This document shows positions 1-6,544 of a stretch of 7,610 nt of DNA, one piece after another. Both the position numbers and the translations under genes were made by a program. The first letter of the stretch is position 1. Every line of letters starts with the position of its first letter. Origin of the DNA: Acidobacteriota bacterium (GTDB lineage Bacteria; Acidobacteriota; Blastocatellia; Pyrinomonadales; Pyrinomonadaceae); assembly GCA_019247865.1 (NCBI GenBank), contig JAFBAJ010000650.1, positions 1 to 7,610 on the forward strand. The letters are read 5' to 3'. Under the pieces are notes generated by a model. That model made no database searches and had not been told where the DNA came from. It saw only the letters and a program-made list of their open reading frames with translations.

Positions 1-38
1 CTTTCAGCCGTCAGCTTTATCCTTTGCGATGCCATCAT
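1..38 (-). CDS. possible 5' end of a further gene, cut by the window edge
   Basis: On the minus strand two consecutive ATG codons (38-36 and 35-33) open a frame reading M-M-A-S-Q-R-I-K-L-T-A-E to the window edge. An in-frame stop lies just upstream (44-42), so the gene, if real, starts at one of these ATGs. A GAAGG stretch directly precedes the first ATG, too close to be a good ribosome site for it and only 3 nt from the second. The product cannot be recognised from 12 residues. Genes for channel-less MgtE-N/CBS proteins like the one upstream are sometimes followed by an NRAMP-type metal transporter gene. That would fit the position but is not visible here. Confidence 0.25.
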   Translation of the reverse strand, partial: MMASQRIKLTAE

Positions 39-63
39 CCTTCAAACGGCTTGAGAAGAAAAG

Positions 64-77
64 CCGTCGGCGGACGG
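64..77 (-). terminator. weak terminator-like hairpin after the MgtE-N/CBS gene
   Basis: Read on the minus strand, a GC-rich 5-bp stem (CCGTC/GACGG) with loop CGCC lies 21 nt after the stop codon and is followed directly by a pyrimidine tract, CTTTTCTTCTC. The layout is that of a short intrinsic terminator, but the stem is short and the tract is broken by C residues. A competing 7-bp inverted repeat (46-52 with 61-67) overlaps it. It may end the gene 99-1340 transcript. Confidence 0.35.
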
Positions 78-98
78 ACGAAAGATAAACGTCTTGAA

Positions 99-1340
99 TC
101 ATCCGAATACTCGCGGCAGGCGTTGCCGCCAGTCCTTAGGGAGCAGCAGCTCGATGGCGTCATCCACCGTCACGATGCCGAGGATGTCTCCGGCCTCGTC
201 CACCACGGGCAGCGCGAGCAGGTTGTACTCGGCGATCTTGTGCGCCACCTCGCGCGCAGGGTCGTCTGCGTGCGCCGTCTGAAACTCGTCGCGCATGACC
301 AACGCGAGCGGCGCGTTCTGCTCGGCCAGAATGAGGCTCCGCAGGGCGATGACGCCGCAGAGCTTCCACGACTCTTCGCGCTCGGTGACGTAGAGGTAAT
401 AGATCATGTTCGGCGTCTCGGCCATCTCGCGCAGGCGCGCGAGGGCTTCGCCGACGGTCAGCTCGCGCGGCAGCGTGACGAACTCCGTCGTCATCAGGCC
501 GCCCGCAGTGTCGTCCTCGTACGGCAGAAGCTCCGCCACGTCCGCCTGCTCATCGCCCTCCATCCGGTTAAGCAGGTCTTCGGCCTTCTCTTCCGGCAGG
601 TCGCCGAGCACGTCCGCGGCCTCGTCCGGCGACATCCATTCGAGGATGTCCGCCGCGCGCTCTTCGTCCATCTCGCCGATGATGCGCGCCTGATCTTCGG
701 CCGACATCTCTTCCAAAGTTTCCGCCGCCGTCTCGTCATCGAGCGCCTCGACGATGTCCGAGCCGTGATGATAGGAGAGCGATTCGGCGAGCCGCGCGAT
801 CTCGACCGGATGGAGCCGCGCCAGCTTGTCGCGCGAGGATTTCAACTGCACGGTCGCCGCGTCCGTCGCCAGGTAACCCACGTCGGCCCAGTCTATGACC
901 TCGACCGTGCGGCTCGTCCCGATAAAGTTCTGCGGCGCGAGCCTGCGCCACAACCCTTGCAGGCTGACATCCGCGCCCGTCACGCGCCATTCGTTCCCGG
1001 CGTCGATCAACTGCACATCATTGACGCGCACGACCCTCTTGCCGTCCACATCAATGAGCTGCTTGTCGAGCACATCGCGCGCGAGCAGTACCTCGCCCTC
1101 GCGCCGCGCGAAGGGGCGCAGGTCGAGGATGTCCGCGTTGAGCCCCGCGCCGTGCTCGCCGAACTCCTTGAGCCGCCCGCGCGGGAGGAAAAAGTCCCTC
1201 CGCCGGTAGCGCGCGACGATGCCCGTCATCGGCGGATGATCCTCCTCGCCGAGACGCACGATGACATCTTTGATCGTCGCCACACGCTCGCCTTCAAGAT
1301 CGCGTATGGAGCGACCCAGTACCTGTGACAGATAGAGCAT
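99..1340 (-). CDS. soluble PRC-barrel / MgtE-N / CBS-pair protein (413 aa)
   Basis: The domain order is that of the cytoplasmic sensor half of the MgtE magnesium channel, without the channel. Residues 1-75 and about 86-160 are two PRC-barrel-like segments (the second has LIDVDGKRVVRVNDVQLI). Residues about 170-278 are a helical MgtE-N superhelix with the EEMSAEDQARIIGEMDEERAADIL pattern broken into repeated acidic helices. The MgtE hallmark DTAGGLMT at 277-284 leads into a CBS pair (about 282-345 and 348-402). No hydrophobic span of membrane length is present, so the protein should be cytoplasmic. In MgtE these domains bind Mg2+ and gate the pore. Here a regulatory role on a separate metal transporter is an inference. 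The ATG at 1340 is the first possible start, because an in-frame stop lies two codons upstream. It has no clear Shine-Dalgarno sequence. The 126-nt gap to the preceding gene allows a separate promoter. The domain assignment is firm; the function is not. Confidence 0.88.
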   Translation of the reverse strand: MLYLSQVLGRSIRDLEGERVATIKDVIVRLGEEDHPPMTGIVARYRRRDFFLPRGRLKEFGEHGAGLNADILDLRPFARREGEVLLARDVLDKQLIDVDGKRVVRVNDVQLIDAGNEWRVTGADVSLQGLWRRLAPQNFIGTSRTVEVIDWADVGYLATDAATVQLKSSRDKLARLHPVEIARLAESLSYHHGSDIVEALDDETAAETLEEMSAEDQARIIGEMDEERAADILEWMSPDEAADVLGDLPEEKAEDLLNRMEGDEQADVAELLPYEDDTAGGLMTTEFVTLPRELTVGEALARLREMAETPNMIYYLYVTEREESWKLCGVIALRSLILAEQNAPLALVMRDEFQTAHADDPAREVAHKIAEYNLLALPVVDEAGDILGIVTVDDAIELLLPKDWRQRLPRVFG

Positions 1341-1442
1341 GAATTAAGAATAATCGGAAAGAGAGAAGTAGAAAAGGGAAATCACACTCGCGGAAGCGCG
1401 CGGGTATGAAAATGAAGCCGGAGCCAGGTTCAGGTGCCAGTG

Positions 1443-1456
1443 CCTCGGTTGCGAGG
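1443..1456 (-). terminator. small hairpin just downstream of the PEGA gene, doubtful terminator
   Basis: A 5-bp stem CCTCG/CGAGG with a 4-nt loop begins 10 nt after the stop codon at 1467. No T-run follows on the minus strand, so it is at best a weak or factor-dependent end signal. The rest of the 126-nt gap to the next gene shows no clear promoter. Confidence 0.2.
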
Positions 1457-1466
1457 ACGACGCGCG

Positions 1467-2846
1467 TTACTTGTTGACGTAATAGACCTTCAACTCCTTC
1501 TCTCCGGTAATTAGCCACGCGCCTCCCAGCTTGTTGACTGTGAGCTGGTCTTGCACCGAGCCGCTGAAGAACGCGTTATAATCGCCGCGAAAATCAAATG
1601 CCTTATCGCAGATCACCGTCGCGCGCTGGCCTGTGGAATCCAGTTGAACCGACATGTTGCTCAACTGTACGCTCAAATAGTTGAACTTCGCGAACGCCTT
1701 CGATCTGTCTTCGCGCACTTTGGACGACGGCACTAAAGTCAGGTGGTAATAATAATCGAGCGTGTCGGCATAGTATTGCATGTGCGCGTCAATGTCGCGG
1801 TTGCGCGTGCTCTGCGCCCATCCTTCGAGAGCGTTCTTGATCTCATCTTCCGCCGAGGAACTGTTCTCTTCGATGACGGGGGCCGGATTCAGCGTCGGGT
1901 TGATCGTCATGTCTCCGTTGAGCTTGACCGACTGCTTCCACTCGCGGTAGCCGTCACGTCGAACCGTCACGACATGTTCGCCTGGCTTGAACGGCTCGGT
2001 TTCGAGCCTGCCGTCGTCCTCGCCGGTCGTCCCGACGGAGACGTTGTCTACCAGCACCTCGCTGCCGGTCGGAGAGGAGAGGACGGTCAGCTTGTACATC
2101 GTGGGATTCAGCTTGATATTGAGGCTCTTGTCAAAGTTTGTGAACTCCACCCCGAAAGCCTGCTTCCATTCGTCGTACCCATCGTGGACGACTCTCAAGC
2201 TGTGGTCGCCCGTGCGAACGTGCGCGACCGAAATCACGCCGTCACCTTCACGGCTCTGCCCGATGTTTTTGCCGTCCATGAAGACCGTGGCTCCGGCCGG
2301 GTCGGTCATGACTGTGACCGTCACGCCCCACAGGTACCAGAAAATCGCAAGCCCGCCCGCGACCAGAGCCAGACTGAAGAGAACGGCTGAAGCCGCGATG
2401 AGCCTCCGGCGCTGCGCTCTCTTCTTGAGCCCCGCGCCGAGAAGAGCGCCACAACCCGCACAGACCTGGCTCTCACTGGGGTTGAAGCGACCACAGGCAG
2501 GACATTCAACTTCATCTCTGACCGGCGGATATGGAGAGTCCTCCGCTGCTTCATCGGTCGGCCAAGCTGTGCCAGGAGGTTGAAGGGGAGCCACAGGGGC
2601 AAACGACGGGACGTTGTGGTCGATCCGAAAAGATGGCAGCGTCGCCATCGGTTCGAGGATCGCCGCGCATTGTTTACAGAATCTCCAATCGGCCTTGACT
2701 GCCGCCCCGCAGGCGGGGCAACTGGTTGTGCCCGCGTCAGACTCGACTGTCTGCGTCAGTGCTCCGCCGCAGGACTTGCAAAAGCGGCTGGTGTCCGGAT
2801 ATTCCAGAGTGCAAGTTGCGCAATGCTTCATCGGATTGGTTCCCAT
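1467..2846 (-). CDS. zinc-ribbon, single-span membrane protein with two PEGA domains and an NTF2-like C-terminus (459 aa)
   Basis: Three CxxC-CxxC zinc ribbons occupy the N-terminus: C9/C12/C23/C26, C43/C46/C57/C60 and C115/C118/C129/C132. A basic patch (KKRAQRRR, 141-148) precedes one hydrophobic span (about 149-171). By the positive-inside rule the ribbons face the cytoplasm and the rest lies outside. Residues about 175-247 and 251-318 are two PEGA domains, seen as 'P-x-G-A/S-x-V-x-(M/V)-D' strands and matching 'DGY-x-EWKQ' ends. Residues about 333-456 resemble an NTF2/SnoaL fold, with a helix around WAQSTRNRDIDAHMQYY and a final strand pair ending in ITGEKELKVYYVNK. PEGA domains are linked to surface-layer or peptidoglycan-proximal proteins; the partner here is unknown. 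It is probably the last gene of an operon, 15 nt after the WG-repeat gene. A GAGG overlapping that gene's stop lies 13 nt from ATG 2846. An internal ATG at 2831 (M6, M-K-H-C) is an equally credible start. No catalytic residues are evident. Confidence 0.85.
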   Translation of the reverse strand: MGTNPMKHCATCTLEYPDTSRFCKSCGGALTQTVESDAGTTSCPACGAAVKADWRFCKQCAAILEPMATLPSFRIDHNVPSFAPVAPLQPPGTAWPTDEAAEDSPYPPVRDEVECPACGRFNPSESQVCAGCGALLGAGLKKRAQRRRLIAASAVLFSLALVAGGLAIFWYLWGVTVTVMTDPAGATVFMDGKNIGQSREGDGVISVAHVRTGDHSLRVVHDGYDEWKQAFGVEFTNFDKSLNIKLNPTMYKLTVLSSPTGSEVLVDNVSVGTTGEDDGRLETEPFKPGEHVVTVRRDGYREWKQSVKLNGDMTINPTLNPAPVIEENSSSAEDEIKNALEGWAQSTRNRDIDAHMQYYADTLDYYYHLTLVPSSKVREDRSKAFAKFNYLSVQLSNMSVQLDSTGQRATVICDKAFDFRGDYNAFFSGSVQDQLTVNKLGGAWLITGEKELKVYYVNK

Positions 2847-2861
2847 TGAAAAGAGAGCGCC

Positions 2862-3884
2862 TCAGGGCTCCGTCGGGCTGAATACATACTTGCCGGTCTT
2901 ATCTATGTAGCCGAATAGCCACTTATCCTCGCTGCCCTTGACGCTGATCGGCGCGAGGCCGTCAATAAACTGGCCGGCGTTTTCATACTGCGGATTAATG
3001 ACGTACTTGCCGGACTGGTCTATAAACCCGACCTTGTTTCCGACAGAGACGTAGGCCAAATCTTCCGAGAAGAAACCGGCATCATCAAATTGCGGCTTGA
3101 TGACCATCTTGCCAGCCGAATTGATGAAACCGACCTTCCCATCCTGCTTCACCGACGCCAGGCCTTCCTGAAAATTGCTGGCCGCGTCGAATTGCGGATT
3201 GACGACATACTTCCCGTTCTGATCAACGAATCCCCATTTGCCGCTGGTCTCGACCGGCATCGGCCATTCGGGTTCGAACAGGGCGTAGTAGGGGAAGAGC
3301 GCGTCATCAAACTGCAAGGGGATAATCATCTTGCCGGATTTGTCTATAAAGCCGTACTTGCCGCTTTCTTTGACTAACGCCAGACCATCAAAAGCCGGAT
3401 ACGCGTACTCGAATCTGGGGCTCACCACATACTTTCCGGTCTTGTCTATATATCCGGTCTTGTTGTTCACCGTGACCGGACAGATGCCCTCCGAGAATAC
3501 TTCGACCGACTCGAACTGCGGAGTGATGATCATTTTCCCGGTCTGGTCAACAAAGCCCCACTTCTCTTTCATAAGGACAGCTGCCAGCCCGTCGCGAAAG
3601 AGTGATGCCCCGTCGTATTGCGGGTTAATCACGAAGTCGCCCTTAGGGTTGATGTAGCCCCACTTGTCTCCGACCGAGACTGCCGCCAGTCCTTCCGAAA
3701 AATCTGCCCCGTCAGCGAACTGCGGATTGATGACCACGCGCCCCTTCTGGTCGATATAGCCCAGCTTGCCTTTTTGGCGGATACGAAACATCCCTCCGTG
3801 CCGGGAGTGCGTCGAGCAGCCCTGCGCCGCCAGCAGGACGGCCAGCAGAATTAAGCTCGGCACTCTTCGAGACCGTCTGCTCAT
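2862..3884 (-). CDS. WG-repeat probable lipoprotein (340 aa)
   Basis: The protein is almost entirely WG repeats, each reading roughly 'K-W/Y/V-G-(Y/F)-I-D-x-x-G-K-(Y/M)-V-I-x-P-Q-F ... F-x-(E/D)-G-L-A-x-V'. The repeat glycines fall at 42, 76, 110, 144, 178, 218, 252, 286 and 325: eight full repeats plus a final half repeat. The period is exactly 34 residues except after repeats 5 and 8. The N-terminus has arginines, a hydrophobic core (about 9-20) and A-A-Q-G-C23, an acceptable though not classical lipobox, so export and lipidation at Cys23 are likely. WG repeats are thought to form beta-rich binding scaffolds; no enzyme motif is present and the ligand is unknown. The start at 3884 is supported by an excellent ribosome site at 3891-3899. 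It is the middle gene of the operon, 34 nt after the upstream zinc-ribbon membrane gene and 15 nt before the PEGA gene. Confidence 0.9.
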   Translation of the reverse strand: MSRRSRRVPSLILLAVLLAAQGCSTHSRHGGMFRIRQKGKLGYIDQKGRVVINPQFADGADFSEGLAAVSVGDKWGYINPKGDFVINPQYDGASLFRDGLAAVLMKEKWGFVDQTGKMIITPQFESVEVFSEGICPVTVNNKTGYIDKTGKYVVSPRFEYAYPAFDGLALVKESGKYGFIDKSGKMIIPLQFDDALFPYYALFEPEWPMPVETSGKWGFVDQNGKYVVNPQFDAASNFQEGLASVKQDGKVGFINSAGKMVIKPQFDDAGFFSEDLAYVSVGNKVGFIDQSGKYVINPQYENAGQFIDGLAPISVKGSEDKWLFGYIDKTGKYVFSPTEP

Positions 3885-3890
3885 CTATGG

Positions 3891-3899
3891 ATCACCTCC
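3891..3899 (-). promoter_or_regulatory. strong ribosome binding site of the WG-repeat gene
   Basis: The minus strand reads GGAGGTGAT, a nine-base match to the 16S anti-Shine-Dalgarno sequence. It ends 6 nt before the ATG at 3884 (GGAGG core 10 nt away). It is the strongest such site in the window and fixes the start. It suggests that the lipoprotein is made in larger amounts than its operon neighbours. Confidence 0.8.
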
Positions 3900-3918
3900 A
3901 TCTCTTCTCTCGGCGCGC

Positions 3919-4644
3919 TCAGAACGGAAGCAGCTTAGTCGGCGAAGGCATGAAACTGGGCAACATCGCCCCGAAGATGATCTTGGTCAGCCAGCCGCTG
4001 AGAATAATCATCACGGGCACGGCAAAAGCCGCCTTCGATTCCGCGACTCCGGAGATGCGCGTGCAGCCCGTGTACAGCATCAAGATCGTGTAGCAGAGAA
4101 CGAACGCAAACAGAAAGACCCAAATCTCTACGTTCGCCAGCCCGAGGACGCCGCTGATGAGCACGAGAAAACCGAGCGGGAGCAGCGATGCCCCGGCGAT
4201 CAGGCTGTCGCCGCCGATACTCCCGGCTCCGCCGAAAACTTTGCGCGTGCCGGCGCTGGCGAGGAGGATGCTGACGAAGGGCACGGCGCCAAAGAAGAAG
4301 AATTTGAGCGAGTCGCCGAAATCCGGTCTGATAAATGACGGGAGGCTGATATAGATGCCGAGGAACATGCACAGAATCGAAACGCCTCCGAACACGATCC
4401 CGACGCCGATCGCACGCGAGGGCCCGAGGCTCTCGAACGCCACCGGCAGTCCGCCGACCGGATTGGTCGCGAACGTCTTGAACGCCTCTTTCGCATCTTT
4501 CGAAGCCGTCTTGACCTTCGTCGAAAGCTCTGAAGGCGGTCTTTGAAAAGCAGCCGTCGGCCCCGGAGGCACACTCGCCGGAGCACAGGTCGGACAGATG
4601 CCGGTCGCCGCATCGGTCATCATTCCGCATCGTTCGCAATACAT
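3919..4644 (-). CDS. zinc-ribbon multi-span membrane protein, Yip1-like (241 aa)
   Basis: The N-terminus carries one zinc ribbon, C3/C6 and C17/C20, followed by a proline-rich linker (about 21-40) and a lysine-rich amphipathic stretch (about 41-60). Five hydrophobic spans follow, at about 78-101, 113-131, 147-170, 173-194 and 205-228. The layout (short ribbon, linker, roughly five spans) resembles bacterial Yip1-family proteins of unknown function; that match is by pattern only. The frame is open up to 4731, but ATG 4644 is preferred: AAGGAG at 4653-4658 sits 8 nt upstream and the ribbon then starts at residue 3, as is usual. It is the first gene of the probable operon with the WG-repeat and PEGA genes. 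The ribbon is probably cytoplasmic. With the ribbons of the PEGA protein, this puts four zinc ribbons on the inner face of the membrane from one operon. Confidence 0.83.
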   Translation of the reverse strand: MYCERCGMMTDAATGICPTCAPASVPPGPTAAFQRPPSELSTKVKTASKDAKEAFKTFATNPVGGLPVAFESLGPSRAIGVGIVFGGVSILCMFLGIYISLPSFIRPDFGDSLKFFFFGAVPFVSILLASAGTRKVFGGAGSIGGDSLIAGASLLPLGFLVLISGVLGLANVEIWVFLFAFVLCYTILMLYTGCTRISGVAESKAAFAVPVMIILSGWLTKIIFGAMLPSFMPSPTKLLPF

Positions 4645-4652
4645 AATTGATT

Positions 4653-4658
4653 CTCCTT
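4653..4658 (-). promoter_or_regulatory. ribosome binding site that fixes the start of the Yip1-like gene
   Basis: The minus strand reads AAGGAG, with 8 nt to ATG 4644. No comparable site precedes the other in-frame ATG at 4731, so the shorter 241-residue product is preferred. Confidence 0.75.
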
Positions 4659-4823
4659 TTGGTAAGGCTTCCTGATGGGCTCTCCACCTTTCAGAAAAGT
4701 CTCCTCCCGGACAACGAATAGCCGTGAGCACGGCCGACGCTGACCGGTTGGCATGAGATAGCTCAAGGGACAGAGACCAAGCGAAGTGGGTCTCAATCCA
4801 CAGTGCGCGCTCATCGCCGCTGG

Positions 4824-4851
4824 AACGTAATTGTTATCGCTTTCCTGTCAA
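4824..4851 (-). promoter_or_regulatory. possible sigma-70-type promoter for the zinc-ribbon/WG/PEGA operon
   Basis: A perfect TTGACA occurs on the minus strand at 4851-4846. After 16 nt comes TACGTT (4829-4824), which matches only three positions of TATAAT. This would give a leader of about 170-175 nt before the ATG at 4644. The -35 element is good and the -10 poor, so this is only a candidate. Confidence 0.35.
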
Positions 4852-5092
4852 GTATCGGCGGTCATTGAGTTCTGCCGAATACAAGGTTCTTGCCGGAGAC
4901 ACGGACAATCAAATGATAGTAGTGCTGAGAATGCAATAGAGAAACTGCCGACTTATTAATCCACTGGTGACTGCGACTTAATGACTGTAAGAATGCCGCA
5001 AGATCAGCGAGGACTGCTTGATGAGGCGGGAGCATAATCTAAAAGCGTGTAAGAATCAATAAGAAATTCTATCCTCCATGAGCCCCATCACA

Positions 5093-5136
5093 GGCCCGGC
5101 CAGATTGATGAGATTACCCACAATAAACGCCGGGCC
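5093..5136. repeat. GC-rich 8-bp inverted repeat with a 28-nt spacer
   Basis: GGCCCGGC (5093-5100) and GCCGGGCC (5129-5136) are perfect inverse copies around an A+T-rich spacer. No T-run follows on either strand. It lies 12 nt beyond the terminator hairpin on the minus-strand side. It could be a second hairpin of a double terminator, a protein site or chance. Confidence 0.4.
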
Positions 5137-5147
5137 GATGCAAGAGA

Positions 5148-5199
5148 GAAAGCACAGCGCAGACTTGGAATCCTCAGTCCCGGCCTGCGCTGTGCTTTC
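5148..5199 (-). terminator. strong intrinsic terminator after the CHRD/FG-GAP gene
   Basis: Arms 5148-5162 and 5185-5199 are a perfect 15-bp inverted repeat with a 22-nt loop. On the minus strand the stem starts 16 nt after the stop codon at 5216 and runs into TTTCTCTCTT, a pyrimidine/T-rich tail. The long perfect stem and its position make it the end of the CHRD transcript. The plus-strand side also ends in TTTCC but has no gene to terminate. Confidence 0.75.
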
Positions 5200-5215
5200 C
5201 AGCGATGCTCTGGCC

Positions 5216-6508
5216 TTACACCGGCTGGTCGCCGGTCACGCCCCAGAAGACTGTGTTGAAGGCTCCGTTGGAGCTTTGCAGGATATACCAGACGAGATTG
5301 CCGGAGACATTTCGGATGGCGACAAAGTCTGCTTTCCCGTCTCCGTCCGCATCCAATAACTGAGCCTGGTCGCCGCTCTGCCCGAACTGCGCTGCCAGCA
5401 GCGCGCCGTTCGAGCTTTGCCGGACATAGAACGTGCCGTTCGATGGACGCCAGACAGCGATGTCTGCTTTCCCGTCCAGATCAACGTCAAATTTCGCATC
5501 ACGAAAGGCCATGTCAGTGCTGTTTCCCCACGGCACTGCGAGCAACTGGCCGTTCGAGCTTTGCAGGATATAAAAAGTGAGGCTCCCACCGCTGTCGCGC
5601 AAGACCGCGAAATCGTTCTTGCCGTCGCCATCAAAATCTCCGGTGACACGCTTATCTGTGCCGGAGGTGCTGCCCCAGAACTGTATCAGGAGCCCGCCGG
5701 TCGAGCTTGGCAGGATATAGAAGGTGGCGGTCGAGCTGCGCCAGACGCCGATGTCCGCCTTGCCGTCGCCGTCGTAATCTCCGGACAGCGTGTTGTCGTT
5801 ATTCATCCCGGCGATGCCCCACTGCACTGCGCGCAGAGTGTTATCGGAGCTTTGCAGGATGTACCAGTTAAAATTGCCAGACACATCGCGTACGGCCGTG
5901 AAGTCCGTTTTACCATCACCGTCGTAATCGGCGATCTCAAGCCGCTCGTTGCCGACGCCCCACTGCTGCGCCGTCAGTGTGCTGTTGAGGCTGTTGCGGA
6001 TGTAGAACGTGGCGACGCTCGGCCTGTAAGCGCCAATATCAAAGCGGCCATCGCCGTCAAAGTCTCCGAACTTATCAGCCACTTTGAGCTGCCCGCGAAT
6101 CTCACCGCCACCATTGTTCACCGTGTGAATGTTGACATAGAACAACTGCTGCCTCAGCAGCAAGACCTGCGACGGCGTGATCGAAAAGCTCTGATTGATC
6201 GTCCCGGATGTTCCGCTCACAGAACTAAAACCAAAGAGAATTCCGGCATTGGCTCCGACGGCAGCCGCGCCGTGGATGTGGCCCATGTTGGCGTTGCTGG
6301 TCAGGCCGGAGTAGTTGACGTTGACGGTGATCTGCGTCTCGGCGGCGTTGAGCGTGACGGTGGCGACGCCCTTGCCGGTCGAAGAGTTGGTCGGGACTTC
6401 CTGCGCGCTGGAGAGATTGGCGACGTAGACCTGTTGCGCCGTAGCCGTGATTGCAAGAAGAGAGAGAATCGCCAGCGAGGCGAGGAGTGTGAACAGTCTC
6501 TTTATCAT
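5216..6508 (-). CDS. secreted CHRD-domain protein with six FG-GAP/VCBS-type repeats (430 aa)
   Basis: Residues 1-24 are a typical Sec signal peptide (M-I-K-R, a hydrophobic core, then T-A-T-A before Q25-Q26). Residues about 25-143 are a CHRD domain, with G-H-I-H-G at 76-80 and the closing NIHTVNNGGGEIRGQL pattern. CHRD is shared with animal chordin; its bacterial role is unknown. Six calcium-type loops follow, D-x-D-x-D-G-x-x-D, with first aspartates at 149, 194, 244, 291, 341 and 386, as in FG-GAP/VCBS blades of integrin-like beta-propellers. They alternate between an 'RPS-TFYI' type (1, 3, 5) and an 'R(D/N)-SGN-WYILQSS' type (2, 4, 6). The frame is open to 6553, but ATG 6508 is preferred because AAGGAG (6515-6520) lies 6 nt upstream and it gives a clean signal peptide. 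No anchor or sorting signal is seen at the C-terminus (TGDQPV), so it is probably secreted or held by partners. It is a tandem paralogue of the gene at 6659-7610. Confidence 0.9.
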   Translation of the reverse strand: MIKRLFTLLASLAILSLLAITATAQQVYVANLSSAQEVPTNSSTGKGVATVTLNAAETQITVNVNYSGLTSNANMGHIHGAAAVGANAGILFGFSSVSGTSGTINQSFSITPSQVLLLRQQLFYVNIHTVNNGGGEIRGQLKVADKFGDFDGDGRFDIGAYRPSVATFYIRNSLNSTLTAQQWGVGNERLEIADYDGDGKTDFTAVRDVSGNFNWYILQSSDNTLRAVQWGIAGMNNDNTLSGDYDGDGKADIGVWRSSTATFYILPSSTGGLLIQFWGSTSGTDKRVTGDFDGDGKNDFAVLRDSGGSLTFYILQSSNGQLLAVPWGNSTDMAFRDAKFDVDLDGKADIAVWRPSNGTFYVRQSSNGALLAAQFGQSGDQAQLLDADGDGKADFVAIRNVSGNLVWYILQSSNGAFNTVFWGVTGDQPV

Positions 6509-6514
6509 GCGATG

Positions 6515-6520
6515 CTCCTT
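6515..6520 (-). promoter_or_regulatory. ribosome binding site that fixes the CHRD gene start
   Basis: The minus strand reads AAAGGAGC, with AAGGAG 6 nt before ATG 6508. This selects the start that begins with a signal peptide over the in-frame ATG at 6553. The upstream ATG would also sit inside the palindrome at 6545-6609. Confidence 0.75.
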
Positions 6521-6544
6521 TATCTGGGATGGGAGATGATAAAT

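Larger units (their letters stand above)
4645..5147. other. intergenic region without a recognisable gene
   Basis: This stretch of about 500 bp separates the two transcription blocks. It is visibly richer in A+T than the flanking genes around 4890-5075. Open frames on both strands are short, lack ribosome sites and show no familiar protein pattern. An ATG at 5078 on the plus strand has no Shine-Dalgarno sequence and its frame runs through the terminator hairpin into the antisense of the downstream gene. It contains the candidate promoter at 4824-4851 and the inverted repeat at 5093-5136. No tRNA-like cloverleaf or riboswitch was recognised. Confidence 0.6.

Noticed and set aside
24..1328. Long open frame on the plus strand, antisense to the MgtE-N/CBS gene
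   Set aside because: The translation is arginine-rich with no recognisable domain, and it mirrors a clear domain-bearing gene. GC-rich codon use on the minus strand produces such frames.
1389..1400. CGCG-GAAG-CGCG hairpin between the PEGA and MgtE-N/CBS genes
   Set aside because: It is a four-base palindromic stem without a T-rich tail. This is expected by chance in GC-rich DNA.
1743..2583. Overlapping plus-strand open frames antisense to the PEGA gene
   Set aside because: They have no domains or ribosome sites and are explained by the composition of the opposite-strand gene.
2862..3884. Regular DNA repeats in the WG gene as a CRISPR array or satellite
   Set aside because: The 102-bp periodicity is in frame, codes for WG repeats and is degenerate at the DNA level. 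No identical short repeats with unique spacers exist.
4645..4731. N-terminal extension of the Yip1-like protein from ATG 4731
   Set aside because: The added 29 residues look non-coding, include the AAGGAG ribosome site of the internal start, and would move the zinc ribbon away from its usual terminal position.
4986..5056. Direct repeat TGTAAGAAT at 4986-4994 and 5048-5056 as operator sites
   Set aside because: It is nine bases, A+T-rich, seen only twice 62 bp apart, with no promoter between. Chance is sufficient.
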